In this document: piece by piece, positions 8,521 through 18,012 of the stretch
Layout of the letters: every line of letters starts with the position of its first letter
Numbering within the stretch: the first letter of the stretch is position 1
Assembly: GCA_944325315.1 (NCBI GenBank)
Contig: CALVAA010000006.1
Span: forward strand, 47,780 to 111,779
Length of the DNA: 64,000 nucleotides
Source of the DNA: Candidatus Gastranaerophilales bacterium
Lineage (GTDB): Bacteria; Cyanobacteriota; Vampirovibrionia; Gastranaerophilales; Gastranaerophilaceae
Direction: 5' to 3'
The notes under the pieces: generated by a model
What the model was told of the DNA's origin: nothing
Database searches by the model: none
Seen by the model: only the letters and a program-made list of their open reading frames with translations
Made by a program: the position numbers and the translations under genes

Positions 8521-9777
8521 TTAAAAATCAATTGCATCAATTTTTACAAGTGTCCAGGGAGACTCTTTTTGTTTTCTCAAAAAATATTTAACAATTACAT
8601 CATTACTTTTATCTACCGCAACAAATTGAACATTATCCGGTAAGCGCATTTTAACACTTTCAAGCACGCTGAAAGAATCAAGTTGATTTGTTTTTGAGAC
8701 AATTTTTTTATTAAGTACATATTTTTTGTTGTTTATATAAATTTCAAGTTGCAAAAACAACGAATCAACTTTTTGGTTGGTATTATTTCTTAAATTAAAT
8801 GTAATATAGTAGTTTAATTCTTTGTCAAAAATTTTCTTTTTAGTATAAATATTTGTAGAATCAACTATAAAATCGCCTTTATAAATATAGATATTTTTTA
8901 ATTTTTTTATAAGATTTTGAAGCTTAATATTATAATAGTCAACTTTGAATTTTTCATTCAGCATTTTATTATCAAGAATTAAAGAGCTCAAAAGCGTATT
9001 ATATATATACGGGTTAACCAAAAAAGGACTGGATTTAAAAACCTTGGAAAAATATCTTTCCGCTTCGGCTTTATCAATATTTAAATAAATCAAACCAAGT
9101 TTATAGCTTGCAAGATCGTTTTCAAAAATTTTATTTGAGTTATTCAAGTTTGAAATTGCTTCTTTAATTCTGTCTTTACTTACATTATAGTCAGCAAGTT
9201 CTATGTATGAATTTGAATACTTTTTTTGAATAGCCATTAAATCTTTTTTAGATTCGATATTTTTAGCATATTTATATGCAACCTGATATGCTTTAGTTGC
9301 AGCTTCTGCTTGAGAAACATTTAAAAAAGCGTCTCCAAGTTTTTCATATATCCTTGCTTTATATTCAATTGTAAGCTTATTGTTGCCCGTAAGTTCCTCA
9401 GCCAAGGTAGCGCTTAGAGCAAAAAGATTGTTTTTTGCGCAAAATATTGAATACGAATAAAGAGAATAATCAGATCTTGACGAAACTTTTAAAGCACTTT
9501 CATAATACTGCTGAGCCTGTTTTAATTCACCCAAAGATTCATATATTTTTGCGAGTTTAATGTGTATAAGATGGTTATTCGGTTCTTTTTGGAGTCTTTT
9601 TTCAAGTTGCTCAATTGTACAGAATTCTATAAGATTTTTCATGGAAAGTTCTTCTGCATTTATTTTATTTTCACTTCTGAATAATAACTCTAATTCAATT
9701 CCAAAACACAATACAACAACAATAACCGTTGTCATTAAAAAAGTTAAAATATAATTCACAATTTTAAATTTACTCAT
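8521..9777 (-). CDS. Membrane-anchored TPR protein with C-terminal beta domain
   Basis: 418 aa. One transmembrane helix (about 10-30) follows a short cytoplasmic start. TPR-like repeats span about residues 50-235 (for example HIKLAKIYESLGELKQAQQY and YKLGLIYLNIDKAEAERYF). The last 130 residues are predicted beta strands (YYITFNLRNNTNQKVDSLFL), similar in pattern to Ig-like secretion or envelope domains. The start overlaps the stop of the MgtC-like gene by 8 bases. No named family could be assigned. Confidence 0.75.
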   Translation of the reverse strand: MSKFKIVNYILTFLMTTVIVVVLCFGIELELLFRSENKINAEELSMKNLIEFCTIEQLEKRLQKEPNNHLIHIKLAKIYESLGELKQAQQYYESALKVSSRSDYSLYSYSIFCAKNNLFALSATLAEELTGNNKLTIEYKARIYEKLGDAFLNVSQAEAATKAYQVAYKYAKNIESKKDLMAIQKKYSNSYIELADYNVSKDRIKEAISNLNNSNKIFENDLASYKLGLIYLNIDKAEAERYFSKVFKSSPFLVNPYIYNTLLSSLILDNKMLNEKFKVDYYNIKLQNLIKKLKNIYIYKGDFIVDSTNIYTKKKIFDKELNYYITFNLRNNTNQKVDSLFLQLEIYINNKKYVLNKKIVSKTNQLDSFSVLESVKMRLPDNVQFVAVDKSNDVIVKYFLRKQKESPWTLVKIDAIDF

Positions 9778-10471
9778 AATATTCCCGAATTTCGATTGAC
9801 TCTATGGATGAAATATTTTTAAAATATTCATTTATTTCACTCAAACCTTTTTTTGTGGAAACTACGGTACTTAAACGAAGTTCTTTATGATTTATCAATT
9901 TTTTATTCAATTTAAAAACTTTATGGAAATTGTTTTCAATAATATTTTGAATACATTCGCACTCTTCTATCGAAGCAATGATTGAAATTTCATAAATTGT
10001 ATAGAAGATTTTTCTTTTTGAAAGAACGTTTTTTTCTAATCTTCTAATTAAAATAAGAACAATTAAAGTAGCCAAGGAAGCAATTATAGCCGTCATATAC
10101 TCACCGCAGCCGCAAGACATTCCTATTGCTGCGCACATCCAAAGGGTAGCCGCAGTTGTAATTCCGGAAACATTTGTACCATGGCGCATAACAGTACCTG
10201 CACCGATAAAACCGATACCGGTTATTACTTGCGCTGCGATACGTGCCGGATCATTTGTACCTATAACATCAACCGCTATATGCATTTTAAAACCGTATAT
10301 AGATAAAATTGTAAAAACGCATGCGCCGACACAAACCAAAATATGCGTCCTGAGACCGGCAAATTTTCCCGTTAATTCTCTTTCTATACCCGGAATAAAA
10401 GCAAGCATAACCGCCATTGTTATCCTAAATAAAATTATAATATTTTCATTTAAACTTCCAACTTCAAACAT
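9770..10471 (-). CDS. MgtC/SapB family membrane protein
   Basis: 233 aa with about five transmembrane segments in the first 150 residues and an ACT-like cytoplasmic tail. Family blocks are clear: PGIERELTGKFAGLRTHILV, the ITGIGFIGAGTVMR loop and GITTAATLWMCAAIGM. MgtC proteins modulate Mg2+ homeostasis and F1Fo ATP synthase activity in pathogens; housekeeping SapB-type homologues are of uncertain function. It overlaps the TPR gene downstream and follows oppC at a short distance. Confidence 0.9.
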   Translation of the reverse strand: MFEVGSLNENIIILFRITMAVMLAFIPGIERELTGKFAGLRTHILVCVGACVFTILSIYGFKMHIAVDVIGTNDPARIAAQVITGIGFIGAGTVMRHGTNVSGITTAATLWMCAAIGMSCGCGEYMTAIIASLATLIVLILIRRLEKNVLSKRKIFYTIYEISIIASIEECECIQNIIENNFHKVFKLNKKLINHKELRLSTVVSTKKGLSEINEYFKNISSIESIEIREYYE

Positions 10472-10482
10472 AATATTTCCTT

Positions 10483-11556
10483 TTACTTTACAGTCTTCGG
10501 ATCAAGCATATCTCTTATCTTATCTCCTAAAACATTAAATGACAAAACTGCAATAAAAATTAAAAAACCGGGCGTTAAAAGCCAGGGTCTATATATTATA
10601 TTGGCAAATTCCTGCGCTTCTCTAAGCATATTGCCCCAGCTTGCATCCGGCAGCTGGATTCCAAGCCCCAAAAAGCTCAAACCTGATTCGGCAAGTATAT
10701 ATGAGGGTACGGATAAAGTAATTGCAATGATAATATAGCTTGATGTTTGAGGCAATATATGCTTTAAAATGATTCGTGATTTACCTGCTCCTATTGTCTC
10801 GATTGATTTGATATAATCCGCATTTTTAATCGATAAAACCATACCCCTTATAACTCTTGAAAAACCTGCCCAACCAATAAAAGCAAGTATAGCCGTAATT
10901 AGTGCAAATCTTTCTTTCGAAGTCATATTAGACGGAAGAATTGAAGATAAAATAATTAAAAGATAAAAACTCGGAATAGACATTATAGCTTCAGCTATCC
11001 TCATCAAAATTTTATCAACCCTACCTCCTAAATAGCCGGAAATTCCGCCATATAATGCGCCTATCGGGAAAGAAATCAAAAGAGCAAGAAAACCGATTGT
11101 AAGAGAAATTTGCCCGCCAAAAAACAATCTTGAATACACATCATGTCCATTTATATCCGTACCCAAAAGAAACAAATTACAATTATCAGGTTTGGCAATT
11201 AGGTGTTTTTTTGTTTTAAAAAGCCCTAAAAATCTGTATTCATAACCGTCTGCAAAAAATTTAATATTATATTTTTTATCTCTTTTTTGTTTATATTCAA
11301 TAGAGAGAGTTTCCCGATTAAAAGTTTTTGTATAGTTGTATGTGTATGGTTTTTGTAATTTATTATTTTTATCCAATATATAAACATTACTGGGAGGCTG
11401 ATATGCAAGGCTTCTATTTGCATATGTGGGAGGATAAATTGCAAAAAAATCTGCAAAAATTATAAGAAAATACAAGGTAAAAAGAATCAAAAAAGCACAA
11501 AAAGGGATTTTGTCCTTTTTTAAACTGTTAAAAGAAGTTTTTAAACCCTGAATCAA
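10483..11556 (-). CDS. ABC transporter permease, OppC/DppC type
   Basis: Inner-membrane permease of a dipeptide/oligopeptide-type importer. 357 aa, longer than usual because about 90 residues lie between the first membrane helix and the LLGTDINGHDVYSRLFFG block that opens the permease domain. The EAA loop is seen as KSIETIGAGKSRIILKHILP. The ending SFNVLGDKIRDMLDPK is typical of OppC. Its start overlaps the oppB stop by 4 bases. No substrate-binding protein or ATPase is encoded nearby, so substrate and directionality cannot be told. Confidence 0.92.
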   Translation of the reverse strand: MIQGLKTSFNSLKKDKIPFCAFLILFTLYFLIIFADFFAIYPPTYANRSLAYQPPSNVYILDKNNKLQKPYTYNYTKTFNRETLSIEYKQKRDKKYNIKFFADGYEYRFLGLFKTKKHLIAKPDNCNLFLLGTDINGHDVYSRLFFGGQISLTIGFLALLISFPIGALYGGISGYLGGRVDKILMRIAEAIMSIPSFYLLIILSSILPSNMTSKERFALITAILAFIGWAGFSRVIRGMVLSIKNADYIKSIETIGAGKSRIILKHILPQTSSYIIIAITLSVPSYILAESGLSFLGLGIQLPDASWGNMLREAQEFANIIYRPWLLTPGFLIFIAVLSFNVLGDKIRDMLDPKTVK

Positions 11557-12518
11557 ATTTTTACCCTCTTGTCTGTTAATTTTAAAAGAATATCTGCCAA
11601 AATATTTCCGACAATCAGCATAAACGAACCGAGCATCAAACTTGCCATAACCAAATTAATATCTGATTGCATGACAGCTTCAAGAATCAATTTTCCAAGT
11701 CCGGGATATTGAAAAACATACTCCGTTAAAGCAGCACCCGAAAGTAATCCTGCAAATTCAAACCCTAAAAGTGTAATAATCGGATTTAGTGCATTTCTCA
11801 CTGCGTGTTTTAATATAACTTTAGTCTTAACTAAACCCTTTGCGTAAGCAAATTTAACATATTCGCTATTTAAAACGTCAAGCAAATTTGCACGCATCTG
11901 CCTTGTAAGAGAAGACAGAGAAATTGTCGTTAAAACAAAAACAGGAAGAACAAGATGTTTGGATATGTCAATAATTTTATCAAGCAAACCCATTTCAAAA
12001 AAATCAACACTTGTAAGCCCTCCTAAAGGAAACCAACCTGTTTTTTGGGCAAACAAAAGCATTAAAATAGCAAAGAAAAAAGAAGGAATTGCCATTCCCA
12101 TACTGGATAGAACCGTTAATATTTTATCAAACAATGAATTATAATATACTGCACCCAAAATTCCCAACGGAATTGCTATAATCCAGCTAAAAAATATTAC
12201 ACAAACAGAAAGTAACAGAGTGTTTAAAATTCTATGTTTAATTTTTGTTGAAACTCTTGTATTATCAACACAATAGCCCATATTGCCGCTTAAAAAATTT
12301 TTCAACCAAATTGTATACTGAATAATCACCGGTTTATTTAAGCCTAAACGTTCAGTTTCTTTTTTTATGGTTTCTTCACTTATTGCAGGATTAAGTTTTA
12401 ATTGGGCTAAAGGATCAATCGGAGAAAGACGAATTAAAAAAAAGCTGATTAATGACACTATAAAAAGTATCGGAATCGAGCCTATTATCCTTTTAAAAAT
12501 ATAAACCCAAGTGTTCAT
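11553..12518 (-). CDS. ABC transporter permease, OppB/DppB type
   Basis: 321 aa with six membrane segments. The OppB opening (YIFKRIIGSIPILFIVSLI), the RLSPIDPLAQLKLNP block and the DLLKLTDKRVKI end match peptide-transporter permease B. The EAA loop is KFAYAKGLVKTKVILKHAVR. It pairs with the downstream OppC-type gene through a 4-base stop/start overlap, so the two permeases would form one heterodimeric channel. The ATPases must be encoded elsewhere. Confidence 0.93.
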   Translation of the reverse strand: MNTWVYIFKRIIGSIPILFIVSLISFFLIRLSPIDPLAQLKLNPAISEETIKKETERLGLNKPVIIQYTIWLKNFLSGNMGYCVDNTRVSTKIKHRILNTLLLSVCVIFFSWIIAIPLGILGAVYYNSLFDKILTVLSSMGMAIPSFFFAILMLLFAQKTGWFPLGGLTSVDFFEMGLLDKIIDISKHLVLPVFVLTTISLSSLTRQMRANLLDVLNSEYVKFAYAKGLVKTKVILKHAVRNALNPIITLLGFEFAGLLSGAALTEYVFQYPGLGKLILEAVMQSDINLVMASLMLGSFMLIVGNILADILLKLTDKRVKI

Positions 12519-12569
12519 TTGTGAATAATCCTACAATAAATTTTATTAAAAATGAATTAAATATAAGAA

Positions 12570-14162
12570 TTAATTAAAAAGATTATTTAATCTTTCTTCA
12601 ATATCTTTAGGGTCAATTTCATTTGTAATATTGTTAACATCCATAGCCGTTTGGAAATATTTTGCAGCTTCAATATTTTCATTTTTGAGAGCATAACTGC
12701 GACCCAGATTGTAATACGCCAAAGCATAATTAGGATTACATTCTATTGCTGTTTTAAAACAATCAATTGCATTTTGAATCTGAACTAAATCATCAAGATA
12801 AATTACGCCCAAATTGTTATGCGCAATATCGTATTCAGAATCAAACTTGATTGAAAGTTTATATTCTTTAATTGCTTCATCCAATTCTCCCATGCCCCAG
12901 TATAAATAGCCTAAATTGCAATGGATTTTGGAATTATTAGGCTCAAGCTCAAGTGCTCTTCTATATATTATTAAAGCATTTTTGTAGTCTTGATTATCAT
13001 AAAAAGCACTTCCTAAAGATATATAAACATCAATTTCTTTAGGTGTAAGTGAATTGGCCAGTTGGTAATTTGCAATAGCGCAATCGGTATTTTTTTCGAC
13101 ATTCTGCTCAATATATCCCAAAGTTTGAGCAACAATACTTGTCCAATCTGGTTTGGGATTAATTGAAAGCGCAGCTTGATAATGAGAAATTGCTTTTTGT
13201 ATCTCGCCTTTCATAAAGTATAAGTTAGCAACATTTGAATGTAAAACCGCATTATTTGGGTGAATTTTAATATATTTTTTATAATATGCAATTGCATTGT
13301 CATAATCACCCAATTCTTCATACGCTTGTACAAGCCCCGAGTATGCACTATAGCTCAAAGAATCAATCCATAAAGCCATCTTATACTCAATTACGGCTTC
13401 ATCCAATTTACCCGCTCTTCTGTATGTATCACCAAGTGCTGTATAAAGAGCAGAAAAGCCGGGCATTTTATCTATGGCACTATTATAACATTCGAAAGCT
13501 TTTTCAATTTCGCCCTGGGCAAAGTATGCATCCGCTTTGCATAACACAGGAAAAATCAAAAGCCATTTTAATTTTGTTTTAATTGTTTTTCTTGCTTCAC
13601 TATCAAAAGGAAGTGTAATATAGGATAAAATAAGCTCTAAAAAACTAATAAACTTCTTCTTTTTATCGGTAAAATAAAGCGCATTCAAGAGTCTGAATTT
13701 AGAATAGTGCATTCTTGATGAGTTTAAAAAGCAATGTTTTAGTGCAATATCAATATGTTCAAGAGCATCTTGAAAACGATCTTTTTTCTTTAAACAGTTC
13801 GATATCATATAATGACACTGAGCCTTGGAAGCATTTTTTTCAATCGCAATATTAAAGTAGTTTATAGCCTTATCAAGTTCTCCTTTATAATAGAGTGCAA
13901 GGCCGATTTTGTAGTATATTTCACCATTATCAATCAGTACTTCCGCCGCTTTTTGATATTCCGTAACTGCTTCATCTATATACTGCTTAGCTTGGTAAAT
14001 ATCTAAATGCCAATCAAGATATAAATCTCCGAGCCTGATATGAATATTGGTATCTCCCGGCTCATTGACAAGGAGACTCTGGCAATATTCAATTGCCTTT
14101 TGAATTTCTCCTTTTCTTGTAAAATTGTTGATTTTTTTATCGATTTTTTTTATATCTTCCAA
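12570..14162 (-). CDS. Large TPR protein
   Basis: 530 aa made almost wholly of TPR units, around twelve, with consensus pairs such as YKIGLALYYKGELDKAINYF and HCNLGYLYWGMGELDEAIKE. No signal peptide or membrane helix, so probably cytoplasmic. A gap in the repeat register around residues 165-200 holds more basic, hydrophobic sequence. It follows the PilZ gene closely in the same direction. It would act as a scaffold; no catalytic domain is seen. Confidence 0.85.
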   Translation of the reverse strand: MEDIKKIDKKINNFTRKGEIQKAIEYCQSLLVNEPGDTNIHIRLGDLYLDWHLDIYQAKQYIDEAVTEYQKAAEVLIDNGEIYYKIGLALYYKGELDKAINYFNIAIEKNASKAQCHYMISNCLKKKDRFQDALEHIDIALKHCFLNSSRMHYSKFRLLNALYFTDKKKKFISFLELILSYITLPFDSEARKTIKTKLKWLLIFPVLCKADAYFAQGEIEKAFECYNSAIDKMPGFSALYTALGDTYRRAGKLDEAVIEYKMALWIDSLSYSAYSGLVQAYEELGDYDNAIAYYKKYIKIHPNNAVLHSNVANLYFMKGEIQKAISHYQAALSINPKPDWTSIVAQTLGYIEQNVEKNTDCAIANYQLANSLTPKEIDVYISLGSAFYDNQDYKNALIIYRRALELEPNNSKIHCNLGYLYWGMGELDEAIKEYKLSIKFDSEYDIAHNNLGVIYLDDLVQIQNAIDCFKTAIECNPNYALAYYNLGRSYALKNENIEAAKYFQTAMDVNNITNEIDPKDIEERLNNLFN

Positions 14163-14175
14163 AGTAACTCCAAGT

Positions 14176-14760
14176 CTATTTTTTTACAATTAAACTAAAA
14201 ACATATTTCATAATTTTATCTTCGTCAGATGGTGGCAAGTCTATAAATTTTGCACTATAATTGTTTAAAGATGCTTTTACTATTTTTGCCCTGCATCTGA
14301 TTTCCTTTTGAAAATATCTGTTGTCAAAAAGAATATCAATTTCATCTCCGTTATTAAGCTTAAAATCATCAAACAAAAAAGCAACTCCGCCTGCCGAAAT
14401 ATTAACGCAATCCGCTTTAAATGTTTCATTTTTCAGTATAATTTTAAAGCTCAAATTACTTAAGACTCTTACAAATTCTCTTTTTTGTTCAACCGGGACT
14501 GCTTCATTGTTTTCTACAACTATGCAATTGTTGCAATCAATAGTGCTAATTGTAGAACTTATCATATTTTTAAGCCCAAGATGTGTATTAACCGTTAAAA
14601 ACAAAGTATCTAACTCATTAATTTTTTTTGCCTTTTCAATAAAAGAATCATTTATAAGAATAAGTATTCTATCATGACTGTAATCAAGCACAACACCTTC
14701 AATTAAGGTTTTATCTTTAAGTTGTATTGATACAAAATTGTCTTTTCTTAATTCTTTCAT
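14176..14760 (-). CDS. PilZ domain protein (probable c-di-GMP receptor)
   Basis: 194 aa. The N-terminal half resembles the YcgR-N-like flagellar-brake fold; the C-terminal half is a PilZ domain. The c-di-GMP ligands are present: Arg94 and Arg98 in KREFVR (RxxxR) and NISAGG (residues 120-125, the [DN]xSxxG motif). The protein should therefore be able to bind c-di-GMP. It sits directly upstream of the large TPR gene, possibly a partner. Which output it controls is not visible, although pili are one option given the prepilins in this window. Confidence 0.88.
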   Translation of the reverse strand: MKELRKDNFVSIQLKDKTLIEGVVLDYSHDRILILINDSFIEKAKKINELDTLFLTVNTHLGLKNMISSTISTIDCNNCIVVENNEAVPVEQKREFVRVLSNLSFKIILKNETFKADCVNISAGGVAFLFDDFKLNNGDEIDILFDNRYFQKEIRCRAKIVKASLNNYSAKFIDLPPSDEDKIMKYVFSLIVKK

Positions 14761-14799
14761 AAAACGATTTTAAATTATTTTTAATTTTTAGGCAAATAA

Positions 14800-15351
14800 T
14801 TAATCAGATAAAATTTTGTCGCATTTAACGTCAAGTTTATCTTCAACAAATGTATTGTTAATAAAAATTTTTGGAACAACAATAATCTTTTTTGCTTTAA
14901 TATTGTTTTTTGAAAAAAATTTATCGTAAAAACCAAGTCCATAGCCGAGCCTGAATTTTCTTGAATTAGCGATAAGCGCAGGTATATACATTAAATCAAG
15001 ATATTTTGGGCTAATAATTTCTCCGGTTGCTTCTTTTATTCCGAATTTTCCAATTTTAAAGCCTGCATCTGGAATATATTTTCTGAACTTTAGCTCGGTG
15101 CCGACACAGGAAGGAAAGTAAAAATTTTTGCCTTTGAAATTGATTAAAGACAATAAATCCACCTCGTTTTTGTATGGATAATAAAGAGCAATATTTTTAG
15201 CAATTAAAAATTCCGCGGAATTCAATATTTTAGAAACTATAGCCGAAGAAATCCTCTTTATGGAATTTGTTTGAGCTAAAAAGTTTCTTTTTTGAAGCGC
15301 AGCTTTTCTTAGTTTGTTTTTGTTTTGTTTTAACAGAATATTATTTTCCAT
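14800..15351 (-). CDS. 5-formyltetrahydrofolate cyclo-ligase
   Basis: Converts 5-formyl-THF to 5,10-methenyl-THF with ATP, salvaging folate. 183 aa, normal length. The signature RLGYGLGFYDKFF (GxGxGyYDr type) near residue 135 and the ALYYPYKNEVD and YIPALIAN blocks fit the family. The basic N-terminus KNKLRKAALQKRNFL is typical. The stop codon of the upstream HIT gene lies 2 bases before this ATG, so the two are an operon. Confidence 0.92.
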   Translation of the reverse strand: MENNILLKQNKNKLRKAALQKRNFLAQTNSIKRISSAIVSKILNSAEFLIAKNIALYYPYKNEVDLLSLINFKGKNFYFPSCVGTELKFRKYIPDAGFKIGKFGIKEATGEIISPKYLDLMYIPALIANSRKFRLGYGLGFYDKFFSKNNIKAKKIIVVPKIFINNTFVEDKLDVKCDKILSD

Positions 15352-15353
15352 GA

Positions 15354-15662
15354 TTAATTTGAAAGAATATGTATATGCAAATGATTAACTTCTTGTCCGG
15401 CATTTTTGCCTGTATTAATCAGGGTTTTAAAATCAGTAATATTTTCTTGTTTATTTATTTTTCGAATTGCTGAAAATAAATCCTTAATTAAATTTAAGTC
15501 CTCAACATAGTTCAAAGATACAATATGTTCTTTCGGAATCACAAGAATGTGCTTCTTTGCTTTAGGATTAATATCATTAACAGCAAAACATACATCATCT
15601 TCGTATATAAATTTTGAAGGAATTTCCCTGTTTAATATTTTACAAAAAAAGCAATTGTTCAT
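15354..15662 (-). CDS. HIT family protein (Hint-type nucleotide hydrolase)
   Basis: 102 aa. N-terminal CFFCKILNREIPSKFIYED is characteristic of bacterial histidine triad proteins (HinT/YcfF group). The triad itself is NHLHIHI near the C-terminus, containing HxHxH. Such enzymes hydrolyse nucleoside phosphoramidates. The protein ends soon after the triad, slightly shorter than the usual 110-115 aa. The ATG is preceded by AGGAG. Confidence 0.93.
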   Translation of the reverse strand: MNNCFFCKILNREIPSKFIYEDDVCFAVNDINPKAKKHILVIPKEHIVSLNYVEDLNLIKDLFSAIRKINKQENITDFKTLINTGKNAGQEVNHLHIHILSN

Positions 15663-15719
15663 ATAATTTCTCCTAAAGTAATAATATTATTATAAATTAA
15701 AAATATTAATTTTGCTTTA

Positions 15720-15743
15720 AATATTTTATTTAAATAAAATATT
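15720..15743. repeat. 24-bp perfect AT palindrome between divergent genes
   Basis: The half AATATTTTATTT is followed directly by its exact reverse complement AAATAAAATATT. It lies 57 bases upstream of the HIT gene start and 22 bases upstream of the forward gene at 15766. It could be an operator or a DNA-bending element. It is entirely A and T, so chance in this AT-rich genome cannot be excluded. Confidence 0.4.
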
Positions 15744-15765
15744 GTATTAAAATATTAACTATATT

Positions 15766-16878
15766 ATGGGGATGATTTTTAAAAAAATTATATCATTATT
15801 TTTAGTTTGTATTTTTTTAAATATTCAAACTCCTGCTTTTGCTACAATTTCAGGGCATATTGAAAAAAATGACTCAAAGGAAGAATTAAACAAAAAACTT
15901 TTCACAGGAGAAATAGAAAAACTAGACGGGGATGATGTAATTAATCTGACAGTTTCGCAAGTTTTGAGTTCGGGATATACAGTCGAAGGAGATGAATTCT
16001 TTGCAGAAGTGACTTCAGATGTGGAATCAGACAAAGGTATAATAATTCCTGCAGGAACTATTGTCCATGGTATAGTCAAGTTCATAGAAAACCCTAAAAA
16101 CATGGGTAGAGATGGCTGGGTAAATGTTGATTTTGACTATATGGTCACACCGGACGGAAGAGAAATACCTATTCAAGCTTCACTTACAACTAAAGACAAT
16201 CTGGTAAAAGGGGCGGCAAAAACAATTGCCACCCATGCAGGGTACACTCTTTTGGGTGGGGTTGCAGGAGGCTTTTTTGCACTCAATACTCTCGGGTTGG
16301 GTGCTGCAATCGCATCAAACGGCTATACTCTGGCAGGCGGAGCTGCAATCGGAGGTGCAATAGGTTTGACTGCAGCAATCATTAAAAAAGGCAACGGTTT
16401 TATGATAAAACCGGGCGACGAGCTTAAAATTAAAGTGGGTACAAGTATCGACATGCCCGTATTTTCAAGAGAGGCATTCAGACAAGAAGAGCTCCTTTTG
16501 GACGGACTTAAAGTCAGAATAAATTCCGTAAAACTCGAAAAAGACCCTTTCGGAGTTGAAAACACGCTTACATTATCTTTAGGGATAGACAACTACACGG
16601 ATTACACTTTTTCAACCTTTGATATTGCCCTTGCTTCAAACACCGAGCAGGTGTTTTTTCCAAGTCCTTTCGGCGATACTTCTTTATGGTTTAAAACAAT
16701 AACACCGGGAGAAAGAGTTGTCGGAAAACTTTCTTTTAATATAAACGACAAAAAAGCAAAACACTGGCTTGTTTTTTATGACAGAAAAACAAAACGACCC
16801 GTTGCAAGATATTCAATTGATAATGCCAAAAGCGATTTAAAACAACTTGCAAAAAACAAATCCCAAAAAAGTAAATAA
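15766..16878 (+). CDS. Exported protein with glycine-zipper segment, function unknown
   Basis: 370 aa. A signal peptide (basic start, hydrophobic core, TPAFA cleavage region near residue 26) directs it out of the cytoplasm. A beta-rich part follows (about 60-155). A Gly/Ala-rich hydrophobic stretch at about 160-205 (GYTLLGGVAGGFFALNTLGL and a second half) looks like a glycine zipper that could insert in or associate with a membrane. The C-terminal half is again beta-rich and ends in a Lys-rich tail. No family was recognised. ATG 15766 and ATG 15772 are both possible starts. Confidence 0.75.
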   Translation: MGMIFKKIISLFLVCIFLNIQTPAFATISGHIEKNDSKEELNKKLFTGEIEKLDGDDVINLTVSQVLSSGYTVEGDEFFAEVTSDVESDKGIIIPAGTIVHGIVKFIENPKNMGRDGWVNVDFDYMVTPDGREIPIQASLTTKDNLVKGAAKTIATHAGYTLLGGVAGGFFALNTLGLGAAIASNGYTLAGGAAIGGAIGLTAAIIKKGNGFMIKPGDELKIKVGTSIDMPVFSREAFRQEELLLDGLKVRINSVKLEKDPFGVENTLTLSLGIDNYTDYTFSTFDIALASNTEQVFFPSPFGDTSLWFKTITPGERVVGKLSFNINDKKAKHWLVFYDRKTKRPVARYSIDNAKSDLKQLAKNKSQKSK

Positions 16879-16905
16879 AATATTATTTTTTGTTTTTATT
16901 AGTAT

Positions 16906-17976
16906 ATGATGCGCACCGATATAAATAACACAATATATCAAAACAGAGATATGTTTAAAAGTCTTACAAAAAACAAGCAAGACAATAAAACATATCTTTC
17001 GAATCTGAATTTATCAAACGACAAAGTAATATATTATAATGACGAAAATAAAAAAAAGAAAAAGAAAAATAAAATTGCATTAATCACGGCAATGATTGGT
17101 TTTTCAACACTCGGTATAATAAGCAGTTTGTTTTTCGGGAAATCCGGCGGATTTAAAAAATTAAAAGATGCGCATTTCATAGACAAGTTCACAAATTTTA
17201 TGACAAACACTGCAAATATCAAAGATGATATTTTTGACAGAGTCTCTAAAAAAACAAAAAATATTCCCGTATTAGGATTAATTGACAAATTCGGAGAAAA
17301 ATTAACAAATATATACAGAAAAATTGTCTATAAATCGCTAGAAAAGGAATATACAAGCGCATATAATAAAGTAATTCAAAATTCTTGCGGGGAAAAGATA
17401 GGAATTTTAAATTTTAATGAATATTTTGCAAAAGTCAATTCATCCATACTTGAAGCGCTTCAAAATAACAGAATAAGCAAAGATATACTTGACAAAAACC
17501 GACTAAAAGAGCTTACGGAATATAATTTTGCAGACAAATTAATCCTTGAGTCCGAGGAAATTAAAAAGTTGTCAAACAATACAACAATTCCAAAAAACGC
17601 CAACAAAGAATTACAAAAAAGTATTGAAGAATTTAATAACACCAAAAATAAAATATCAAATGTATTAATTCCGAAGCTTAGAGATATTAACGCAGGCAAT
17701 GCACCTACGGACGCAATTTTTTCAGTTGCGCTTCCTTTAGGACTTGCAGGAGGTGCGGTCGCAATGGCAGACGGAAAAGAAGAAAAGAAATCCATAGGAA
17801 TAAATCTCGGAATTCCGATTGTAACTACAGTTATTTCAACCATAATAGGGACAATAAAATGCTACAGCGGCATTAAATCTATTATTTTCGGACTTGCAAC
17901 AGGGCAAATTGCAACAACTCTTGCAAAATTAGCAGATACAAAATTAGACAAAGAAAATATTGAAAAAAGTGTATAG
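16906..17976 (+). CDS. Membrane protein of unknown function, probably lineage-specific
   Basis: 356 aa. The N-terminal 45 residues are polar, followed by a Lys run and one hydrophobic segment (about 52-72). A long helical, charged middle follows, then two to three hydrophobic helices near the C-terminus (about 260-345: AIFSVALPLGLAGGAVAMA and IPIVTTVISTIIGTI). The pattern recalls large membrane proteins annotated only as hypothetical in gut Melainabacteria. It has its own terminator overlapping its stop codon. It may share a transcript with the gene at 15766. I do not recognise a family. Confidence 0.7.
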   Translation: MMRTDINNTIYQNRDMFKSLTKNKQDNKTYLSNLNLSNDKVIYYNDENKKKKKKNKIALITAMIGFSTLGIISSLFFGKSGGFKKLKDAHFIDKFTNFMTNTANIKDDIFDRVSKKTKNIPVLGLIDKFGEKLTNIYRKIVYKSLEKEYTSAYNKVIQNSCGEKIGILNFNEYFAKVNSSILEALQNNRISKDILDKNRLKELTEYNFADKLILESEEIKKLSNNTTIPKNANKELQKSIEEFNNTKNKISNVLIPKLRDINAGNAPTDAIFSVALPLGLAGGAVAMADGKEEKKSIGINLGIPIVTTVISTIIGTIKCYSGIKSIIFGLATGQIATTLAKLADTKLDKENIEKSV

Positions 17977-17993
17977 AAAACTATACACTTTTT
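17964..17993. terminator. Bidirectional terminator after the gene at 16906
   Basis: A perfect 13-bp stem AAAAAGTGTATAG with loop AAAA and complementary arm ends in five T, and reads the same from the other side. It spans the stop codon of the forward gene and lies 20 bases before the 3' end of the convergent ferredoxin gene. Confidence 0.85.
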
Positions 17994-18012
17994 AATTTGG
18001 AATAAATTAATA

